A stretch of 64,000 nt of DNA, from NCBI GenBank assembly GCA_022749755.1, contig CM040449.1:15038363-15102362 (forward strand). Reading direction: 5' to 3'. A program made the translations under genes and the position numbers. Each line of letters begins with the position of its first letter. The first letter of the stretch is position 1. The notes beneath the pieces were generated by a model, which was not told the origin of the DNA, made no database searches, and worked only from the letters and a program-made list of their open reading frames with translations. Shown here piece after piece: positions 57,871 through 64,000 of this stretch. Source of the stretch: Azadirachta indica (taxonomy: Eukaryota; Streptophyta; Magnoliopsida; Sapindales; Meliaceae).

Positions 57871-58620
57871 ATTTAGAAATTATTTTTTATAGTATTCATA
57901 TGATCTTAAATAAAGGTATCAAGGGAGAAAAAGATTCCCTCCTTAAAAAGAGTATATCTTAAAATATTTATTTTAATTTAAGAAAAGTTGACAAATATCC
58001 CTTAAAGTATAAGAAAATAATCAGATAATGATTAATGTTTCAAGAAAAATCTATACTCTCTGAAGTTTGGGCATATAAGCAGATGCCCCCTTAACTTTTA
58101 TTTCTATTAGTTGACCTATTAGATTATTATAATTTAAATCTCTAAATGTTTACAGAATAATAAAGTAAGATATATTTTTTTAATTATTATTTAATCCCTA
58201 TTTTAATATCTCTTACAACATACTTTTTTTTGAATCATAATATTTAGCCCTTATTTTAATATTTTTCATAATATACTAAAGGCTAAATAAATTTATTTTT
58301 ATTTTTTTACTTCAATAAAAATTTAAAAACGAAAAATATCATTATTAAAAAAAATCTTATAATGAATTGGATCAAACTTATATACTAAAATACTTTAAAC
58401 TATTTTCTTTTATTTTCTCGGGAATAAATATTTAATTATCAAAAAAAAAAATAATGAAATAAGGACTGAATTTGAAAAATTAAAAAAATGTTTTACTTTA
58501 CTATTTTACAAATATTTAGGAATATAAATGGTAATAATATAACAAATTAACTGATGGAAATAAAACTTAAGAAGCATATGTTTTTCTCCAAACATTAAAG
58601 GGTATAAATAGCTATCTCAC
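57871..58620. other. AT-rich intergenic DNA
   Basis: No gene seen. Confidence 0.45.
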
Positions 58621-58624
58621 CACT

Positions 58625-59173
58625 ATACGACTTTCATTATTCTTATGTCAAATTAAAGTCAGGTCGAGAATGTCCCTAATTCAGGGATCCCATAGGCCCC
58701 TAACTTGACTTAGACCTCGTTTAATCTTAACTTAAAGAAAATTGTAATTATTTGGAATTAACTTAAGATTTAGAAGAATATAAACAATTATCTTACCACT
58801 GCACCACTTTCATTATTCTTATGCCAAATCAAAGGCGGGTCAAGAATGTCCTTAATTTAGGGATCCCACGAGCCCATGGCTTGACTTCAACCCTGTTTGA
58901 CCTTACATTTAAAAAAAATTGTAATTATATGGAATTAAACTCGAGATTTAGAAGAATATAAACAATTATCTTACCACTGCACCACTTTCATTATTCTTAT
59001 GCCAAATTAGAGGCGGGTCAAGAATGTCCCTGAGTTAGGGATCCCACAGGCCCCTGGCTTGACTTAGACCCCGCTTGAGCTTACACTTAAAGAAAAATGT
59101 AATTATCTAGAATTAAACTCGAGATTTGGAAGAATATAAATAGTTACTTATCACTGCACCACTTTCATTATTC
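58625..59173. repeat. 177-bp tandem repeat, three units
   Basis: The word CTTTCATTAT occurs at 58631, 58807, 58985 and 59162, giving periods of 176, 178 and 177. Each unit carries a GC-richer core (GGTCAAGAATGTCC, AGGGATCCCA, GGCTTGACTT) in otherwise AT-rich DNA, and ends ATCTTACCACTGCACCAC. Units 2 and 3 are closest to each other; unit 1 is more worn. Confidence 0.9.
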
Positions 59174-60305
59174 ATGAAAATATGTAAATAAAATATTTTT
59201 AGTTTACATTTTAATTTTTGAATTTTTATTATTAATATAAAATAATTGTATAATGTAACAATAGTTTTATCTTTAACAATAAATATAATTTTATTACTAT
59301 TATTTCTATATAATTGTATGAAAGAATAATAATTCTATTTTAATATTATAACTTTTAAATTTTAATAATATAAATTTGATCACAAACAAAAAATTTTCTT
59401 TTAAAAATAAATTTAAAAATGTTTCAAAAAATTATTTAATTTTTACACTTAATTATTTTTATTTAACAATAAGTCAATAATTTAAATTATATATGGTTAA
59501 TTACAATTATTAAATCTGAATTATTTTAAATTATAAAGTTATTATATATATATATATATATAACATATACAATTTTCAAGAATGAAAAGCATTCTATAAA
59601 AATCTTGAATATTATAAAAACAATATCAAAAGTTAGTAAAACCATAAAAATAAAGAATCTTATACATAACATTAATAATCATCTAAGTAATTCAAGTTTA
59701 TAAAAGCTATTCTCACCCGCAAATGGATAGTAAGTGATTATGAGGAGAAGATGAAGAGGTTGGAATGGCTCACTTTGTTCTTAGATATAGGGTTTTCTCT
59801 TCATATATATTCATAAAATAATTGATTTTTCATATATGAAATCACTATTTTATATATTATCAAAACAATTTAATAAAAACAAATATTTAATTTCTTCATA
59901 AATTAATTTCAAATAATTAAATATTTGACAATTTAATTGATCTAATTTATATAAAATATTATAGTGATAAAATTTTTTGTTAAAACATAATCAATAATTG
60001 AATTATATTCCTCTGTTTTTGGAAAATAGCCTTCATTCAATCATTTGGCTTGTGCAAAGTATCTCAATTAGTTTTGTATCTTATCATCATCAACAACAAA
60101 ATATAATCCAATTCAACAATTATCAATCTAATATATAAAATCATAAAAATATTATAATTTAATATGTTATGTTATTTGTGTTATAATAAGCTACATTCAG
60201 ATAACAAAATCCGATTGATTAATTTCATGATTAATTGCGCTCACAAAGCATTATAAAATCATGGCAACTATGCATGTGTATTTCATAAAAGGAGCTAGTT
60301 AATGC
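59174..60305. other. AT-rich intergenic DNA
   Basis: No gene seen. An AT microsatellite lies at about 59542-59562. Confidence 0.45.
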
Positions 60306-61165
60306 ATTTGTGATCTTCCTTTTTCATGTATTTTGGAAGTATAGCTATCTGATCTTTGGCCAACTCTCCCTCTATATCATTGTAGATATCTAAAAGTGTT
60401 TTTAAAGTATCTTCATGTATTCTAGAAGTATAGCTATGACACTAATGTTCCATCTGTAAAACCAAACAAAAGGAAAAAAATCAATAATGCAATAATCTTT
60501 AGCAGTCTATTTTAGAAGAAAGTCATGTTATATAATTAAGGGAGAATGTCCATTACCCTCTTGTTTTTTCAGCCAATGTCTCATTATTCCTTTATATTTT
60601 TCGTAATATCTCATTACTCGCCTGAATTTCGATTTTACCCTTTAATATTTCTAATATTTTCAATTTTATCATTTGTAAGTTAATTGAATTGAAGGGTAAA
60701 ATAAAAAAAATAAATAAGAATCAAGAAGGTGATGGGATATTACGAAAAATATAAAGGGATAATAGTGTATTGGCTAAAAAAATAGGGGGGTAATGGGCGT
60801 TCACCCTATAATTGATTACTATATAATTTCAAAATTGTCTACTATATTTTTCAAATTTCTACCATGTCATGCATAAATTGAAAAATAACAAAAAAATTAT
60901 AATAATGAAAATTACAAATTTATATTATAACAACCTCTTGACAACTTCTATAAAAAATTAGAGCTCTTTAAAAGTACCATAGGCATCAAATGTTTCCATG
61001 ATCGATGTCATATGAATTACTATGATCAATATTATTTTAGTCAAGGCCTATTCTGCCTCAAGATACACACTTTATATTCAAAAATATAACGTTACTAATC
61101 CATCTCTTACATATTGTAGTTTTTGTGCTGAACTCTAAATCTCTTCACCACATGAATTTTAATTT
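60306..61165 (-). pseudogene. Terpene synthase (TPS-a-like) pseudogene, two exons
   Basis: On the minus strand, the first exon (about 61160 to 60935) reads W-stop-RDLEFSTK, then RDGLVTLYF and TSIMETFDAYGTFKEL. This is the RWW...TSIIDDTYDAYGTFEEL segment of plant terpene synthases, with the metal-binding DDxxD worn away. A GT donor follows at 60934 and a TTTACAG acceptor at 60454-60460. The next exon starts with Trp-Asn-Ile (60453) and continues EYMKIL and, in another frame, TLLDIYNDIEGELAK near 60385. The split Arg codon across the joint (AG|A) is exactly as expected for the family. The second exon carries a small internal duplication (GAAGTATAGCTAT at 60335 and 60424). Other exons are missing. 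Confidence 0.8.
60539..60807. mobile_element. Foldback MITE in the terpene synthase intron
   Basis: A 269-bp element with inverted ends of about 80 bases: AGGGAGAATGTCCATTACCC at the left, and AGGGTGAACGCCCATTACCC complemented at the right. Both are followed by GCCAATN and CCTTTATATTTTTCGTAATAT. Flanks ATAATTA and ATAATTG suggest a target duplication of six or seven bases. No coding capacity. Confidence 0.85.
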
Positions 61166-61655
61166 CAAGTAGAAATTAATTATCTCTAATAAATTATACA
61201 TGAACTTACTTATGATGTAGAAATTAATTATCTTAATAAATTATACATAAACTTACTTATGATATTTAACTTATTTCTAATGTAATGAATTTGGAACCTA
61301 TTGTTTATAATTTATAAGAAACATTGCTAAGAAACAAATGAGACTATGGACCCTTTGGTAAGGCTTGATCAATTTATTTTTGAAAAATTGTTATGTCATA
61401 CTTCCCATTAAGATCCAAATGTCCAGTAAATTAATTCGATAATCATTTTACTTTAATGACAAGAATAAGAGCTCATCAGGTTTTAGTATTTTAGAGGTAT
61501 AGAAAAAAGAGTTTTGTAATAAGTATGGTTGATTTATAATAAATATATCCTTAATTATACTAACAATAGCAATAAAACAAGATATATAAAATTCTATTCA
61601 CTTTATTTCTTCAAATTAGTATAGTGTATAAAATATTATAATATGAGAACTCTTT
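61166..61655. other. Spacer with 48-bp tandem duplication
   Basis: AGAAATTAATTATC...TTACTTATGAT occurs twice in a row at about 61170-61216 and 61217-61263. No further terpene synthase exon was recognised. Confidence 0.5.
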
Positions 61656-61978
61656 GACAGCTTATCGATTCTTTCGGACCTACCGGCAGTAGCTGCAGCC
61701 GCCGGCAGCAGAAGTACAAATCCACCTTATTCCACGCCGCCGCCACCTCCACCACCACTACCAATCTACCTCAACTTCACCTGAATCACCTTTAGATAAC
61801 ACAAAACCCACCATCAAAATTAATCTGCTGGTTTGTCTTTTCAAAATTTAACAGAATTGGAAACAAATATTGACCGAAATTTTCTTCGATCTGTAAACCC
61901 ACTCTTCAATCTTGAGGCCGTTGAATGAGAGTGACTATTACTTGTTTGATCAAATGCCTTAATAGGATTTATTGACTT

Positions 61979-62457
61979 ATGGCTTCAACCTCCATGGATG
62001 CTATCTTGGATGAGATGGCAACCCTGTATGCCAGTTTTAAAGAGCTGATTCTTTCAATCCCGCCAGAAGTTAATGATAAGCCATCTCTAAGGAAACCTAC
62101 CTTTGCCTCATTACTTACCAATCTAGATGATCTGGCCCAATTCTCCAAGAAGCTCCCATCCCCCATTCAACGAGGGGATTCTACTGTGGTCAAAATTGAA
62201 CCTGATATTCATCAAGAGATGATAGCCTCCTGAAAGACCAATCTTATTGGCCGCATCGTCCTTTCCCGGGATCAACATTAATAAAACTAGATGATATCTA
62301 TTCTCATCTTCAAAATGCTTGGAAACCAGAGCATCATTAGCGTCTTACACTTTGGCTAAAGGTTTCTTTGATAACCATTTTACATACGAACTTGATATGA
62401 GAAAAGCTTGCGGTGGAGGATCTTGCTCTTTGTCTCAAGGCTCTTTCCAACTTTGTC
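61979..62457 (+). pseudogene. LINE ORF1, part 1 (DUF4283-like)
   Basis: The ATG at 61979 starts MASTSMDAILDEMATLYASF, 84 codons open to a TGA at 62231 where Trp is expected. Then come LIGRIVLSRDQH near 62245, KLDDIYSHLQNAWKPEHH near 62290 and KGFFDNHF near 62357. It ends in the LCQW block at 62451-62462. This is the RNA-binding DUF4283 part of plant LINE ORF1. Two or three shifts break it. Confidence 0.8.
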
Positions 62458-62462
62458 AATGG
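62458..62462. repeat. Target-site duplication AATGG (left)
   Basis: Repeated at 63147-63151 after the solo LTR. Confidence 0.85.
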
Positions 62463-63146
62463 TGTTAGAAAATTAGAAGTCGAAACAGAACACGCAATTA
62501 AAGTAAAATTAAAAAAATAATAAAAATTAACATTATATAAGAAGTATAACCTTTTATAATAAAATAAAGCAGCAAAATAAATCAATACAAATATTTTACA
62601 TGAAAAATTTCTAAACAAATTAGGATAAAAACACATGCAAATATAGGAGTATTTTACTATTTTAAAGTAGAGATTACAATTCTCTTTATTTCTAATAATA
62701 AGAAAAAAATAACTTTCTAAATAAAAGTATTTCACACACTCACTCGAAATAGGAGAAATAACTTTAAGTGAAGAATATTATATACAAAGAAGAAACTAAT
62801 TTTTTCTCTTTTTGTAATAGCACTTAAAAGATGATTTAAGATAGAGAGAATGGTTCAAGGGATGAGGTATTTATAGTAGTTTCCTTCTTTTTTTTTTTTT
62901 TCACATAAATTTTACAATGTACTATACAAATTTCTCCACTTATCAGTTACTACTTAAATTTGAACTTTCTCTATCTAACACCAATTTAATTAGTAAAAAA
63001 AGTTCAAAAATAAGTAGCTACACTTTTAATATATTTCAGTGCTCATATATGGTACCATACTGTTTATAAATATAGAAGTGTTTATTTATATAGTACTATT
63101 CATCTATATAGTACTGTTCACTAAAAGTGAACTTTACAATTTCACA
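62463..63146. repeat. Solo LTR inserted in LINE ORF1
   Basis: 684 bases from TGTTAGAAAATT to ACAATTTCACA, with TG...CA ends and a 5-bp duplication AATGG. Removing it and one duplicate brings the ORF1 codons back into one frame. It has no internal genes. GGTATTTATAGTAG (62866-62879) may be its promoter TATA region. It was left by recombination between the two LTRs of a former element, probably copia by its short length. Confidence 0.85.
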
Positions 63147-63151
63147 AATGG
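63147..63151. repeat. Target-site duplication AATGG (right)
   Basis: Same five bases as 62458-62462. Confidence 0.85.
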
Positions 63152-64000
63152 CAACTTAACTTTAACCTTGATGCACCAAAAATTCAATCCCATGCACACG
63201 TTTGGATTCGGATTTACGGATTAAGTACGGAATATTGGCATACTCGGATCCTTTTGACGGTTGCTAAGGGGGTGGGCATACCTTTGCAGATCGACCAAGC
63301 GACTCGCGAAAGGGAATATCGTTATTACGCTCGTATTTTGGTAGAAATAGATCTCTCTGGTACACTGCCAGATACTATTACTGTCGAGCTACCTGATTAT
63401 GGTTTTCCGGTGGATATTCATTATGAAAATCTACCAACCCAATGCGCAATTTGTAACCGTTTTGGTCACTTGGATAAGAGTTGTCGACTTCACAAAGGCA
63501 AGCAGGTAGTAGAAGACAATGTTGTTACGAAGGCACAACCTAAGCAAGTCTATCGGCCTAAGATTAATTCCCTTGTAGCAGATACAGTCCAACCAGATAC
63601 ATCTAATTCTTCTACAATGCCCAGTACTCTCTCTAAACATAATCCAAGTTCTAATGTTGCTAACTTGTCAACTGAAGGCCCAACAACTATCGGTGAAAAT
63701 ACACAACAGCTCCACTCTTGCCCGCTGCGAACTCGATGATACCTGAGGCTCCCTCTTCAGAAAATCGGATTCAAATAGTTGCTGCTTATGACCCCGTTAA
63801 CTGATATAATTGAAGAGATTCCTAATCCTGCTCCCTCTGAAACCATCAAACATTTTCTGAGGGTTTGAACCTAGTAGTTGATCTTTCTCATCACAAGCAG
63901 TCGGAGTCTACCTCTGCGATTGAAAGGGATTTAAATTTCATTCGGAAACAGATTGTCGAAGTTGGAAATACTGAGGCCAAGAACATAGAGGGTGATACTT
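63147..64000 (+). pseudogene. LINE ORF1, part 2 (zinc knuckle) and beyond
   Basis: The frame resumes with WQLNFNLDAPKIQSHAHVWI (63150-63209) and RIYGLSTEYW, then LLTVAKGVGIPLQIDQATRE and RILVEIDLSGTLPD. The knuckle CAICNRFGHLDKSC (CX2CX4HX4C) lies at about 63442-63483. The frame is open to 63739, then shifts; later codons look like the low-complexity ORF1 tail. ORF1 binds LINE RNA. Confidence 0.85.

Larger units (their letters stand above)
61660..64000 (+). mobile_element. LINE (L1-type), 5' part, runs off the window
   Basis: A GC-rich 5' leader (61670-61800, with CCGCCGCCACCTCC) precedes an ORF1 of the plant L1 type at 61979. The leader contrasts sharply with the AT-rich DNA before it, so the 5' end is probably near 61660. 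ORF2 would lie beyond 64000. A solo LTR (62463-63146) is inserted in ORF1. Confidence 0.8.

Noticed and set aside
58625..59173. Centromeric satellite array
   Set aside because: Only three units are present and no other copies were seen in the window; size alone is not enough.
62337..62735. 132-codon minus-strand open frame
   Set aside because: It runs across the LINE/solo LTR border and is mostly Phe/Tyr/Ile, so it cannot be an old gene.
1..64000. tRNA or rRNA genes
   Set aside because: No cloverleaf with A and B boxes or rRNA-like stretch was recognised; the only tRNA-related sequences are primer-binding sites.

Overview
This window is AT-rich plant (eudicot) nuclear DNA dominated by layered transposable elements. 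The plant assignment rests on Ty1/copia and Ty3 elements of plant type, a hAT element of the RICESLEEPER type, a MULE relic, a plant LINE with a DUF4283-like ORF1, an EIX-type LRR receptor-like protein relic, a terpene synthase relic, a LONELY GUY (LOG) relic and a prolamin-like (ECA1/DD11) gene. I cannot name the species. The only gene that looks intact is the small secreted prolamin-like protein at 16098-16472; nearly everything else coding is broken.

Layout. 1-380: minus-strand Athila-type LTR running off the left edge. 381-1754 plus 12072-12183: one degenerate copia pol gene, split by a complete Athila-like element (1755-12071) with near-identical 1.39 kb LTRs, a tRNA-Asp primer site and a 5-bp target duplication TATGC. 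That Athila element has lost about 1 kb of integrase and carries, after pol, an unexplained Cys/Arg-rich ORF relic and an intronless LOG-like cytokinin-activating-enzyme copy. 12.2-16.0 kb: copia gag scrap, MITE-like DNA and AT-rich spacer. 16.0-16.5 kb: the prolamin-like gene, with related direct repeats on either side. 19.2-20.2 kb: one copy of an interspersed repeat whose inverted partner lies at 56.9-57.9 kb. 20.5-27.2 kb: copia LTR-like DNA, then a second Athila copy on the minus strand (RT to 3' LTR) abutting an inverted LTR fragment and scrambled gag pieces. 28.1-28.9 kb: MULE transposase relic. 29.1-30.7 and 38.7-40.0 kb: two direct copies of an LTR-like repeat. 32.8-35.6 kb: LRR receptor-like protein pseudogene (minus). 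37.0-38.5 kb: tandem repeats. 41109-50039: complete but dead Tekay/Del-type chromovirus with target duplication CAATC. 51014-54459: complete hAT element with 8-bp target duplication CAACAAAT. 58.6-59.2 kb: 177-bp tandem repeat. 60.3-61.2 kb: terpene synthase pseudogene (minus) with a MITE inside its intron. 61.7-64.0 kb: LINE whose ORF1 is split by a 684-bp solo LTR (target duplication AATGG).

How it fits together. The window records successive insertions: copia, then Athila into copia; terpene synthase, then MITE into its intron; LINE, then an LTR element that later collapsed to a solo LTR. Stops often fall at tryptophan codons (TGG to TAG/TGA), which would fit decay of methylated, silenced DNA. 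The most unusual item is the LOG-like coding copy inside the Athila element, lying sense to gag-pol and without introns, which suggests capture of a spliced host transcript. All alignments behind these statements were made by eye; no database search was possible.
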